Shown in pieces: positions 28,277-36,474 of a stretch of DNA of 64,000 nucleotides. The DNA is from Undibacterium sp. 5I1 (GTDB lineage Bacteria; Pseudomonadota; Gammaproteobacteria; Burkholderiales; Burkholderiaceae_D): NCBI RefSeq assembly GCF_034314085.1, contig NZ_JAVIWI010000001.1:3658001-3722000 (forward strand), in the 5' to 3' direction. Under the pieces are notes generated by a model. It made no database searches. It had not been told where the DNA came from and worked only from the letters and a program-made list of their open reading frames with translations. The translations under genes were made by a program, and so were the position numbers. The stretch's first letter is position 1; the number at the start of each line of letters is the position of its first letter.

Positions 28277-28333
28277 CTACGGATTGTCAGCATATAGCGC
28301 TGACACGAGACCATTGCTACCAAACTGCAACGC

Positions 28334-28585
28334 TCAATTGAACCGTGCCATTGACCGCGTGTCGTAAACGAACGCGTGACCATCAATGAGCGATGTGACG
28401 CGATAGCCACGGGCAGATACTAGCTCTTGAACCTGAGCCAGAGAGGCACCGTTTGGAAGCGATGCACAGAAGGTTTGCATCTGGCCGCGCCCCACAACGA
28501 AAGGCCAGAACATGTAGACGAGGCCGCCGAGAAGCAGAAGACCGAGAACGGTGTTGATGCGTTTACGACGTATCGATAGTGCCAT
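28334..28585 (-). CDS. integron cassette protein, single-pass membrane anchored, unknown function
   Basis: The protein has 83 residues. A basic N-terminus (ALSIRRKRIN) is followed by one membrane helix (TVLGLLLLGGLVYMFWPFVV) and a soluble tail (FCASLPNGASLAQVQELVSARGYRVT...) that looks like a small alpha/beta element. The ATG is 11 bp from the attI core, and the attC at 28220 follows, so this is the first cassette of the right array. No family recognised. Confidence 0.75.
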   Translation of the reverse strand: MALSIRRKRINTVLGLLLLGGLVYMFWPFVVGRGQMQTFCASLPNGASLAQVQELVSARGYRVTSLIDGHAFVYDTRSMARFN

Positions 28586-28595
28586 GCTTTTGGAA

Positions 28596-28730
28596 GCCTA
28601 ACGTGATTTAATTTTCATTTTGCAATAATAACCGACGGAAGAAAAATAACAAGCTTGCTCTACATCCCTTGAAACGCTGATGAGCATTAGCTATATTTGG
28701 TTATACTGATTAAATACACAGTATAACCAA
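28596..28730 (-). other. integron attI site and intI promoter with LexA-box-like site, right copy
   Basis: The core GCCTAAC lies at 28596-28602 at the cassette side; the segment ends just before the intI ATG at 28731. It is an inverted near-copy of 8231-8365. TACTG at 28704-28708 and CAGTA at 28719-28723 are separated by 10 bases, which matches the SOS box TACTG-N10-CAGTA. The site is also the centre of a 10-bp perfect hairpin (GGTTATACTG/CAGTATAACC). LexA control of integrases is known for class 1 and Vibrio integrons. Confidence 0.8.
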
Positions 28731-28847
28731 ATGGACAAAAACATCACGCCTGTAAAATCGCGTTTATTTGACCAAGTGCGTGAACGCTTTAAGCATTACA
28801 GCTTATCAACAGCAAGGGTGCGCTATGCGCACCGATTCATATGGTAA
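28731..28847 (+). pseudogene. integron integrase (intI) remnant, N-terminal 38 codons
   Basis: The frame from ATG 28731 reads MDKNITPVKSRLFDQVRERF then KHYSLSTARVRYAHRFIW and stops at TAA 28845-28847. LxxQVRERFxxxHYSLxTxxxYxxxxRxFI is the typical start of IntI tyrosine recombinases. The catalytic core (about 280 residues more) is absent, so it cannot be active. The 28848-28916 stretch carries the right copy of the direct repeat. Confidence 0.8.
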
Positions 28848-28874
28848 TGTTTCTTTTTAAGCTCATCGTTTTTT

Positions 28875-28898
28875 CATCATTGGTGCGTATGACGCACC
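28875..28898. repeat. ATTGGTGCG-x-ACGCACC direct repeat, right copy
   Basis: CATCATTGGTGCG then GACGCACC, in the same orientation as 27273-27296 with two mismatches. It lies between the integrase stub and the next gene. Confidence 0.5.
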
Positions 28899-28916
28899 CT
28901 CAGCATCTGAGCGATC

Positions 28917-30035
28917 TTAGTCGCTTTGCTTACTGGTTTTAGCGGCACTTTTGAGTGCTTTGAGTTTATGTCCTAGCCAGGAGTCGCGCACTGCCCAGCG
29001 GGTGCGCAGGTAGCTGATGCGCGCTTTCCGTATCAGATCGGGATTGGCAATCGCGCCTTCGCATAAAGCAACGCTACTGGTCGCAAACCGGGTTTTGTAG
29101 GCTTGTTCTCCACGTCCCAGATCTATGCTTGAAATGCCTAAACTTTGTACATGGCTGGCACATTCTTTTAGTAAGATCAGACCGACTGAGTAGACGGCAT
29201 AATCCACCCGGTACCAAGGGAACCAGAAGTGTAAAACCCCGCCGGAGCGCAGCCCAAAATGCGCTGCGACAAGCTCATCACCGACATGCAAGGTAGAGAG
29301 TAGTCCGCCGAAATCAGAGCCGTCGTGAGCGCGGAGAGAATCCAGCATTTGCCGCACCCAAGGGATCGCAAAGGTATCGTGCCCTTCGCCTAAAGTGCGA
29401 TTAAATTGCTCGGATTTACCTTGTAAAAGCTGGGCAAAATCATGGTCGCTTGTGCTTTGCATGGTAAAACGCAACTCACCTTTTTCACGCGCTACTTTTC
29501 GTTCCATCTGCTTGATGGTTTTTAGGACGCCCGCTTGTTTCACGTTTTGCAGCAACGCCAGTTTGTCGGCATATACTTCAAATCCACCCTCGAGGTCCAG
29601 CACTTGCGAGCGGCTATGCGCCCAGGCATAGGGCTTAAAATCCGTCCGGCTTTGCGGCATGTGGTCAAAGCCCATATAGCGCACGCCCATCGCTTGCAAT
29701 AACGTTTTTGGCGAAAGCTGGATACCGTTATCTGTGATTGGCCCTTGATAATCGGCTAAGAACAAGCCGACGGAGCGCGCCTGATATTTTGATAGACGAT
29801 GGAATGGCAACACGCCAACGATTTGTCCCGCATCTTCACAAACCACAATCCGCGTATCGTCCCTGATGCCTGCGGCAATCTGTGTAAATGTCGGATGATA
29901 ATAGGGACTTTGGTAGGTGCTTTGAGCCTGGTTTTGGCTTGAATTTTGATCTTGAGTCGAGCCATCTCGTATTTGCAGCCAGCGTGCAATTAATGCTGCA
30001 TCAAGTTCTTTACCGTGTATGAGCTTGTATTTCAT
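28917..30035 (-). CDS. FemAB/CelD-type GNAT acyltransferase
   Basis: The protein has 372 residues. The second half has the Acetyltransf_6 (BioF2-like) pattern: KQMERKVAREKGELRFTM, then GKSEQFNRTLG, GDELVAAHFGLRSGGVLHFWFPWY, and the end SLGISSIDLGRGEQAYKTRFA. Proteins of this kind attach acyl or aminoacyl groups during polysaccharide, peptidoglycan or cell-surface synthesis (CelD/BcsL and FemAB relatives). Substrate unknown. It is monocistronic as far as I can see. The right gap to 30354 contains no supported gene. Confidence 0.82.
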   Translation of the reverse strand: MKYKLIHGKELDAALIARWLQIRDGSTQDQNSSQNQAQSTYQSPYYHPTFTQIAAGIRDDTRIVVCEDAGQIVGVLPFHRLSKYQARSVGLFLADYQGPITDNGIQLSPKTLLQAMGVRYMGFDHMPQSRTDFKPYAWAHSRSQVLDLEGGFEVYADKLALLQNVKQAGVLKTIKQMERKVAREKGELRFTMQSTSDHDFAQLLQGKSEQFNRTLGEGHDTFAIPWVRQMLDSLRAHDGSDFGGLLSTLHVGDELVAAHFGLRSGGVLHFWFPWYRVDYAVYSVGLILLKECASHVQSLGISSIDLGRGEQAYKTRFATSSVALCEGAIANPDLIRKARISYLRTRWAVRDSWLGHKLKALKSAAKTSKQSD

Positions 30036-30354
30036 CTAAATAAGGGTAAGTGGAACTTCTAAAAAAACATATCTGAGCACAATGTGACCCTGCATATTGA
30101 TCGAATGCTTGTTGTAAGTTCTCAGGGTTTTGATTCGTTGATACCATTAAGTGTAGCATCGCTGATGCTAGTACCGGTGTTTAGTCTGCTGTTGAAGAAG
30201 GCGCTTGGCCGGGTAATAATATCAACCGAGTTTCCACAGGTCTGCTTGATTGGCATTTTATCCCTGCCCATACGCATTCTGTCTCAAGAAGTTTTCTTTT
30301 ATCAAATAGCTGCCGTATGCTGGCATCTTTCCATCTTTCTACCAAAGAGACATC

Positions 30355-31584
30355 ATGTTAAAGCGCACAAGTTTAATTTTGCTACTCGCTCTGGGTGGCT
30401 GCAATGTGGAATTTAGTGACAACACCAACGCTGCTAACAATGGGCCGGTCATTCAGGAAAAGCGCGATGTCGCTGAATTTACTGAAATCGATATGACAGG
30501 TCCTTATGATGTTGTCGTCACCGCAGAGGGCGGGCCAGCCTTAGAGATCGTCGGTAACGAAAAACTCGTTAAGGAAGTTGAAACCGTCGTCACTGGCAAT
30601 ACTTTATATATACGCTCAAAGAGTAAAACGATTATTCATTTATCGACCAACTTTACGCCGACTCAGTTGACCGTTAAGGTCGCCGCGAGCAAACTTAACC
30701 GCATTAAAGTCAACGGTAGCGGTGATCTGGTTCTAGATCGATTTAAAGGCGACAAATTAGAATTGGCGATTAATGGTTCTGGCGATGTACGTGCCAACGG
30801 TACTGTCGGCGAGCTGCAAGCCAATATTAATGGCAGCGGTGATATGGACGTAAGTCAATTACAGGTCGCTAAAGCACATGCCCAGATCAATGGTTCTGGC
30901 AACTTAAAACTAGGTACCGTCACAGAAGAATTGCAGTCACAGACCAATGGTTCCGGTGATCTGGACGCGAACGACCTGAAGGTGGCTGCGGTTAATGCCA
31001 CGATCCGGGGATCGGGCGATGTTTCTATTACTGGCGATATCAAGCAGTTCTCGGCCGAAATTAATGGCTCTGGCGATATGGAAGTTCGTGGATTAAAAGC
31101 CGCTGGTACCAAAGTCCGTATGGGCGGCAGTGGTAGCTTGACCTTAGATGGCACAACCACCGATCTGGATGTTGTGGTCAACGGCTCGGGTGATTTTGAC
31201 GCTAGTAATTTACGATCCGACAAAGCGCAATTCACTGGTCATGGTACAGGCAATATGCGATCAAACAGCGTTTCGGATACATTAAAAATAGACTTACTCG
31301 GTTCTGGCGATCTGGAGGCTAGCGACATAAAAACACAGCAGATTGAAATTGTCATGGACGGCACCGGTAGCGTAGAACTATCTGGTCAAGGCAAATTGCT
31401 CAGCGCCAAATTGCATGGCAGCGGTGATTTAAACGCCAGCAGTTTGTTAGTAGAACGCGCCAAGATCAGCGCCAGCGGTACCGGTGTGGCAGAGGTGAAT
31501 GTGAAGCAAAACGCCGCTAACGGCAGCAGCGACAGTAGCAATTCACGTATTGTTAAGGTTGATAAAGATGGCGTAGTGCGCTAA
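30355..31584 (+). CDS. DUF2807-type lipoprotein with about 14 NGSGD repeats
   Basis: The protein has 409 residues. A lipobox (LLLALGGC, Cys at about residue 15) anchors it as a lipoprotein. The head (VIQEKRDVAEFTEIDMTGPYDVVVTAEGGP) is the GIN-type DUF2807 start, seen in putative autotransporter-adhesin-like proteins. From residue 120 on, the motif (N/G)GSGD(L/M/V) recurs about every 20 residues, at least 14 times, which suggests a right-handed beta-helix with the motif at each turn. The end is Asn/Ser-rich. A terminator follows. It is likely a surface or periplasmic structural protein. Confidence 0.8.
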   Translation: MLKRTSLILLLALGGCNVEFSDNTNAANNGPVIQEKRDVAEFTEIDMTGPYDVVVTAEGGPALEIVGNEKLVKEVETVVTGNTLYIRSKSKTIIHLSTNFTPTQLTVKVAASKLNRIKVNGSGDLVLDRFKGDKLELAINGSGDVRANGTVGELQANINGSGDMDVSQLQVAKAHAQINGSGNLKLGTVTEELQSQTNGSGDLDANDLKVAAVNATIRGSGDVSITGDIKQFSAEINGSGDMEVRGLKAAGTKVRMGGSGSLTLDGTTTDLDVVVNGSGDFDASNLRSDKAQFTGHGTGNMRSNSVSDTLKIDLLGSGDLEASDIKTQQIEIVMDGTGSVELSGQGKLLSAKLHGSGDLNASSLLVERAKISASGTGVAEVNVKQNAANGSSDSSNSRIVKVDKDGVVR

Positions 31585-31623
31585 CACTAGATTAGTAATG
31601 CAGTAACAACGCAGCAAAAAGTC

Positions 31624-31662
31624 AAAAGGGTGCAGTCATAAAAACTACACCCTTTATTTTTT
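31624..31662 (+). terminator. terminator of the DUF2807 lipoprotein gene
   Basis: AAAAGGGTGCAGT and ACTACACCCTTT pair with one mismatch and end in TATTTTTTA, 40 bp after the stop. Confidence 0.7.
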
Positions 31663-31681
31663 ACTTAGCTCAGACCAATGG

Positions 31682-32077
31682 CTATTTCATTCTGAACTTA
31701 TGCCCCAGCACCAGCCAGCTTGAGGCAATCAAACTATTCAAGCCCAGTATCAGTTGCGTCAGTACATGTGCTGGCAAAATCCAGACTTGCCCCCGTGGAG
31801 TGCTGATCTGTGTCACCGCGCTGATCACCGGAATGACCCAATCAGCTTCTGGCGTCACGTCCAATAAAACATCTCCGTCTGAGTTAGTGTGAATAAACAC
31901 ATCGCCGCCCAAAGCCAAACGTAAGGCAATACCCTGACCGCTACTTGTGGAATAGGTAGAAATTGTTCCTATGGCTTCTTGTAATTCACGATTTTGCAAA
32001 TCCATCCATGCCTCCACATCTTGCGGTGTTTCTAAGGAAACCCAGGCATGTTCTGGAAAGTCGGGGATATTTGTCAT
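31682..32077 (-). CDS. hypothetical protein
   Basis: The protein has 131 residues, mostly soluble with an acidic first third (PDFPEHAWVSLETPQDVEAWMDLQN). A strand-rich middle (ALRLALGGDVFIHTNSDGDVLLDVT) and a hydrophobic stretch near the end (VLTQLILGLNSLIASSWLVL) follow, possibly a membrane or amphipathic helix. The end is basic (GHKFRMK). No family recognised. The upstream gap contains a third MITE relative at 32102-32272. Confidence 0.6.
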   Translation of the reverse strand: MTNIPDFPEHAWVSLETPQDVEAWMDLQNRELQEAIGTISTYSTSSGQGIALRLALGGDVFIHTNSDGDVLLDVTPEADWVIPVISAVTQISTPRGQVWILPAHVLTQLILGLNSLIASSWLVLGHKFRMK

Positions 32078-32101
32078 TGAGGTAGTTTGTATTTAGGTTA
32101 A

Positions 32102-32272
32102 CCGAGATTTTCCATTATGTGCACAAGAGGTGCTACTTGAGTGCTGACGGCGCATTTTCGGTCATTTTTGACGCTCTTCGTTGCTCATGGCTCGTTATGA
32201 GCGTCTTATTTATAACAAACTCGCATCAAAACTGCCTCCGCCATCAGCTCAAATCGTAATGGAAATTCTCGG
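32102..32272. mobile_element. MITE-like element, diverged relative (171 bp)
   Basis: CCGAGATTTTCCATTA at 32102 and TAATGGAAATTCTCGG ending at 32272 are inverted termini, 15 of 16 bases complementary, and close to the ends of the elements at 437 and 36475. The flanks GTTAA and TTTAA agree in four of five positions, as a decayed 5-bp target duplication would. The interior differs from the other two copies. It contains GACGCTC...GAGCGTC pairing. Confidence 0.65.
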
Positions 32273-32380
32273 TTTAAAAAAGATAACAAAAATTCATAGT
32301 AAGACTTAGGTAAAACCTTTCCCCTTGCGTCTTGCCCAGATAAATCTGCGTAAGTCCTGCATAGAAGAGAACTGGTGCAG

Positions 32381-32409
32381 AAAACGCCATTTAGTGTTTG
32401 CTAAACGGC
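32381..32409 (-). terminator. terminator-like hairpin of the Lnt-like gene
   Basis: GCCATTTAG (32386-32394) and CTAAACGGC (32401-32409) pair except for one base; the reverse strand continues with GTTTT. It is 27 bp past the stop at 32436. Confidence 0.5.
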
Positions 32410-32435
32410 ATCATCCGGCAAATCAACTAAATATG

Positions 32436-33905
32436 CTAGTTTGATTTTTTGCTGCCTGATTGGCGATCCCAGATTAATACGGTACCTGCAACCACGGCAC
32501 AAAGCACACAGAGCCAGCCAAACAGATCACCGATAGTCGAATATAAAGTAGTTAAGCGCGCAGCTATGTTTGTTTTGACGAACAGTGTTTGTCCCGGCAT
32601 GCCGCTACTAGGTTTTTCTGCAAGCACCCGACCATAGGCATCACTTACTGTTATCAAGCCGTCGCGTGCAGAGCGCACAACGACGTAGCCACTTTCTACC
32701 CCGCGGGTGAGCGTCATTCTGGACGCGATCCATTGGTCAAAGTAAAAGTCCCAGGCGGGTACTAACATTACGCCAACGTTTCTCTCCGCATAGGCGCGAC
32801 CCAGACTTGCAAAATGCATGTCTTTGCAAATAGCGAGGCCGTATAACGTAGCGTCGATCACCTTCGTCTCATAGTCGACTCCGGTGGCGTAATCACGTTC
32901 TGGTGGTGCCATGTGTTGTTTTTGGTAGCTATTAGTGAGTATGCCTAATGGTGAAAACATCCAGGCCAGATTGCTACGTGTTGATCCGTTGTCAATCGCA
33001 CTGCCTGCTGTTATCCAGACGTGGTGTTCTTTAGCGAGCGAACTTAAATGGCGTTTTAATTGTTCTGCATTGGCGGGCGTCAGCATCGCGATTTTCTCTG
33101 GTAAAACGATAATCGTCGCGCCCTGTGCTGCCAGTGTTGCGACATGCTGGTCGTATTGTTGCCAAATGTGGGCGGCATAGGTCGCACTTGCTTGCAGGCC
33201 GATGGCATCGTCAATACTGACCAATCCAAACACAACTTGCTGCGTGCCGGACGGAGCTTGCAAGCGGAATTCGCCATATGTAAAAGTGGTGATCAAGAGC
33301 AAGGTCGTTAACCCATATGCCCAAGGCGCATGGTGCAAACGCCTGCCATACACAAAAGCAAGCGCAATGGCGGATGGAAATAATGCCAGCAAAAACAATA
33401 AGCCTGCCACACCAAACAAGGAAGTCACTTGCAGTATTGGTAAAAATTCTGCCTGCGAATAAGCAAGACTGCCCCAATTACCATCGGGTAAAAAATGCGC
33501 CATTAAGGTATCTACGGCAGACCACACCACGGGATAGACCAGCACCGTCCACCATGATTGGTAACGCAGCACAAGACGCCGCGTGGTCATGATGACGAAT
33601 ACCCAAAGCCAGCTTTGTGCCAATATCACCAGCAGAGCAATTGGCGCTGGCATAACCAACTGGTAGTAGTGCAGGTTACTGCTTAGACCAAACAAAATGG
33701 CTACGGTACTTATCCAGAAAGTATCCCGCTTATTGGAGAGCAAAGCGATGACCAACAAAGGTACTGGCGCAATCCATACCAGCCACCAGACAGGCGTTAA
33801 ATTGACTACAAAACGCAGCATAAAACCGATCAGTAGCGCAGCGCTAAACTGAAGAATGAAGCTTCGAATTGATGATTTGGCGATCAATCTGAACAGGGAT
33901 TGCAT
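32436..33905 (-). CDS. apolipoprotein N-acyltransferase-like membrane nitrilase
   Basis: Start ATG 33905 follows GAAAGAAATATA; 489 residues. About six membrane helices occupy the first 200 residues, then a CN-hydrolase domain. The catalytic triad of the nitrilase fold is visible: Glu in IIVLPEKIAML, Lys in SYQKQHMAPPERDY and Cys in GLAICKDMHF. Lnt N-acylates outer-membrane lipoproteins. This protein is shaped like Lnt but reads as a divergent paralog, so the substrate may differ. It is monocistronic. Confidence 0.8.
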   Translation of the reverse strand: MQSLFRLIAKSSIRSFILQFSAALLIGFMLRFVVNLTPVWWLVWIAPVPLLVIALLSNKRDTFWISTVAILFGLSSNLHYYQLVMPAPIALLVILAQSWLWVFVIMTTRRLVLRYQSWWTVLVYPVVWSAVDTLMAHFLPDGNWGSLAYSQAEFLPILQVTSLFGVAGLLFLLALFPSAIALAFVYGRRLHHAPWAYGLTTLLLITTFTYGEFRLQAPSGTQQVVFGLVSIDDAIGLQASATYAAHIWQQYDQHVATLAAQGATIIVLPEKIAMLTPANAEQLKRHLSSLAKEHHVWITAGSAIDNGSTRSNLAWMFSPLGILTNSYQKQHMAPPERDYATGVDYETKVIDATLYGLAICKDMHFASLGRAYAERNVGVMLVPAWDFYFDQWIASRMTLTRGVESGYVVVRSARDGLITVSDAYGRVLAEKPSSGMPGQTLFVKTNIAARLTTLYSTIGDLFGWLCVLCAVVAGTVLIWDRQSGSKKSN

Positions 33906-34066
33906 TATATTTCTTTCAAAAAACTTTTGGGAGTTGGTAGTGTCCCGCATTAATTAAACACAGTAGTGACAAATGCTGGATAAAAAATTAACTTTATAAT
34001 AACCTAGGCTTATGTCTGTATTGACTAAACATCAGCCGATCTCTATCAATCTCACCCTAGGCTAAT

Positions 34067-34966
34067 ATGAATCCATCCCAATTACCACCCTTACGCCGGG
34101 TAATGGCGCTGTTACTGCTCAGTGGTGTTTTGCAGCCGTTTGCGCAGACGTCGGCTGCAGATCATATGACCGCTAGTACCGATTCTGGTGCCGCTAGGAT
34201 GGACATTTTACTGGCGCAAAATTTTTCAGATAAATTTGATCCCGCACTGTATCTGGTGAGCGAAAAACTCGATGGTGTACGCGCCTTGTGGGACGGTAAG
34301 CAGTTACGTTTTCGCAGTGGCAAAGCTATCCACGCACCTGCCTGGTTTATCGCGGCTTTACCCAAGCATACAGTTGATGGCGAATTGTGGATGGAGCGGC
34401 ATAGTTTTGACCGGCTATCTGCCGCGGTGCAGCGTCAAGAGCCGGTTGACGCCGAGTGGCAGAAAATCAGCTATCAGCTGTATGAGTTGCCAAACGGTGA
34501 GGGTGATTTTGCTCAACGTTACGCTAGCCTGCAAGCCAGCGTAGCGCAGGCGGGCGTTGCCTGGTTGCAGGTGCTGCCACAAGTGCGGGTCGCTGATAAG
34601 GCAGCATTGCAACAAAAACTCAATCAAGTGGTACGTGATGGCGGCGAGGGCTTGATGCTCCATCGCGCCGATGCGCCATGGCAGACCGGACGATCAGACG
34701 TATTGCTCAAACTAAAACCGCAGTTAGATGCCGAAGCCGTCGTCGTCAGCCACGAACCAGGAAAGGGCAAATATCAGGGCATGCTCGGTGCGCTGGTACT
34801 GCAAACACCGGAGGGCGTGCGTTTCCGGCTAGGCACGGGTTTTAGTGATGAGCAAAGGCGCAATCCGCCAGCGGTGGGCAGCACGGTGACTTACCGTTAC
34901 CGCGATGTAACCTCAACGGGTTTGCCAAAGTTTGCTAGTTTTTTGCGGGTGCGGCAGCCAGAATAA
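34067..34966 (+). CDS. periplasmic ATP-dependent DNA ligase, LigE type
   Basis: The protein has 299 residues. A signal peptide (about 1-30, ending TSAADH) is the distinctive feature of Lig E ligases. The nucleotidyltransferase motif is LVSEKLDGVRALWDG, with the adenylated Lys at residue 67. Further motifs: VDGELWM, GGEGLMLHR and DVLLKLKPQLDAEAVVV. A short OB-fold ends with TGFSDEQRRNPP and VTYRYRDVTSTGLPKFASFLRVR. Lig E seals nicks outside the cytoplasm and has been linked to DNA uptake and extracellular DNA. The reader should note the absence of competence genes next to it. Confidence 0.9.
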   Translation: MNPSQLPPLRRVMALLLLSGVLQPFAQTSAADHMTASTDSGAARMDILLAQNFSDKFDPALYLVSEKLDGVRALWDGKQLRFRSGKAIHAPAWFIAALPKHTVDGELWMERHSFDRLSAAVQRQEPVDAEWQKISYQLYELPNGEGDFAQRYASLQASVAQAGVAWLQVLPQVRVADKAALQQKLNQVVRDGGEGLMLHRADAPWQTGRSDVLLKLKPQLDAEAVVVSHEPGKGKYQGMLGALVLQTPEGVRFRLGTGFSDEQRRNPPAVGSTVTYRYRDVTSTGLPKFASFLRVRQPE

Positions 34967-35070
34967 AAATGCAGTGGCGGCAGTTAGAAATACGGTCAGA
35001 AGTGTAGCCAGAAGTATCGCTAGAAATATAGCTAAAATCACGCCGAGTGTTTGCCTGATGTGCAATGTAG

Positions 35071-35150
35071 AAAATTATACTCGTTAGTGGTATATTTAAA
35101 AAACCAATTAAAATATGGGGAATATGATTATTTTTTTCCTATACTCCCCA
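35071..35150 (-). repeat. ATACTCCCC/GAGTAT intergenic element, copy 5 (most diverged)
   Basis: Read on the reverse strand, the right arm AAATATACCACTAACGAGTATAATTTT is good, but the left arm is ATATTCCCC and the hairpin has decayed. A separate ATACTCCCC lies next to it on the other strand. It fills the 205-bp gap between two convergent genes. Confidence 0.45.
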
Positions 35151-35171
35151 TTTATTTGCTGTAAATCTTGC

Positions 35172-36443
35172 TTAAATAGCCGCCTGAGTATTCACTTGCT
35201 GGGTGATGTTGCCAGGACCGATTTTCTCGGTTGAGGTCGCTTGCGGTTCTTCCTTAGCGTTGCCGGTTTTTATTTCTGCGGCTATCCCAAACAAGGGTCG
35301 CAATACCGCTACTCGACGAACTATTTCAAAAATCCCAAAGCTGACCGTCAAGGTAAGTAAAATCAAAATAGGACCTTCGACCGCTGGTGTGAGTTTAGCT
35401 GGTTTGAAATAGTGAGCCATGACGATGATCAGTGTTTGGTGGACGATATACACAGGGAACACCGCTTGTGTCAGATAACGTCGCTGGCTGCTGTCAAATT
35501 GCAGGTGGCGATGGGCAAAACCGCAGACGGCAAGGATGGCGCTCCATTGGCACAAGGCATACACCACACGTTGCAAGTGACGCCAAAATTCAACCTGCGA
35601 CGCTGGTATCACTGTTTCACCCATGGCGTAATACACAATCAACGAACCCCAGCATGTGATGGCGATGCCCAGATTGAGCCAGCGTTGCGGATTCAGCCTT
35701 GCCCAGAAGTTCGCTTGCGTTGCTAACAGCGCGCCCAATAAAAACAGGACGAAATAGTTGGCGTGGTTATACCAGTCATCCACCAGTGCATGGGTTTGGG
35801 GAAAACGGCTGAACAGGCAGATACGTTCGATCGCAAAAATAGCCACAGGCAGAGCGATGATCTTCCAGCCCGTCAGCAAATTCGCCAGCCAGTCAGAGAT
35901 CGCGTTAAAGCGTTTGCCAAAGGCGAGTATCAGACAACCAAGTACGACGCTGTAAACCCAGAGATAACTGACAAACCAAAGGTGATTCCAGGTCGGCAAA
36001 CGCAGGCAACCGTCTTTGTCGCAAAAGCCGTGGTAGGCTTTCAAATACAGCTGCATAAAGTCGAAATAGCTGCCTTGATAGGCGACTTTTTCGACCACCT
36101 CAAAATATGATTGTGGTGGCACGATCACCAGCATGCCAAATAGCAGCGGTATCAGCAGACGGCTGCTGCGCTGACGCATGAATTGCGTCGCACTGAGTTT
36201 TTTCAACATAAATGCCGAGGCGACACCTGAAATCATAAACAGCAAACTCAGCCGCCATGGCGATGACAGCATCATCAGCGGTTCAATCGCGTCACTGGCA
36301 AAGGGACTTTTAATATGAAAACCCCAGGTCACGTAATACATGCCGGTGTGATACACGATCAAGAGCATGAAGGCGAAAATACGTACCCAATCCAAAAAAA
36401 ACAGGCGGGAGCTAACATTAGCATTGGCAGCGTGTGGGTTCAT
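35172..36443 (-). CDS. membrane acyltransferase (Acyl_transf_3 family)
   Basis: The protein has 423 residues with about ten membrane helices. The family signature is the N-terminal SSRLFFLDWVRIFAFMLLIVYHTGMYYV (Arg/Asp-containing helix 1 and the His), and RLSLLFMISGVASAFML for helix 2. Such proteins acylate sugars, polysaccharides or other surface molecules. It is followed on the same strand, upstream, by a LytS/LytT pair, with a MITE in between, so co-regulation with that pair is possible but not shown. The C-terminal tail is long and polar. Confidence 0.85.
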   Translation of the reverse strand: MNPHAANANVSSRLFFLDWVRIFAFMLLIVYHTGMYYVTWGFHIKSPFASDAIEPLMMLSSPWRLSLLFMISGVASAFMLKKLSATQFMRQRSSRLLIPLLFGMLVIVPPQSYFEVVEKVAYQGSYFDFMQLYLKAYHGFCDKDGCLRLPTWNHLWFVSYLWVYSVVLGCLILAFGKRFNAISDWLANLLTGWKIIALPVAIFAIERICLFSRFPQTHALVDDWYNHANYFVLFLLGALLATQANFWARLNPQRWLNLGIAITCWGSLIVYYAMGETVIPASQVEFWRHLQRVVYALCQWSAILAVCGFAHRHLQFDSSQRRYLTQAVFPVYIVHQTLIIVMAHYFKPAKLTPAVEGPILILLTLTVSFGIFEIVRRVAVLRPLFGIAAEIKTGNAKEEPQATSTEKIGPGNITQQVNTQAAI

Positions 36444-36474
36444 GGCAGCGATCTCTGAAGTTGTTTAGATTGAA

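Noticed and set aside
30084..30416. Open frame of 110 codons before the DUF2807 gene
   Set aside because: It overlaps the start of a well-supported lipoprotein gene, has no ribosome binding site, and its product has no coherent domain. A few hydrophobic stretches are not enough.
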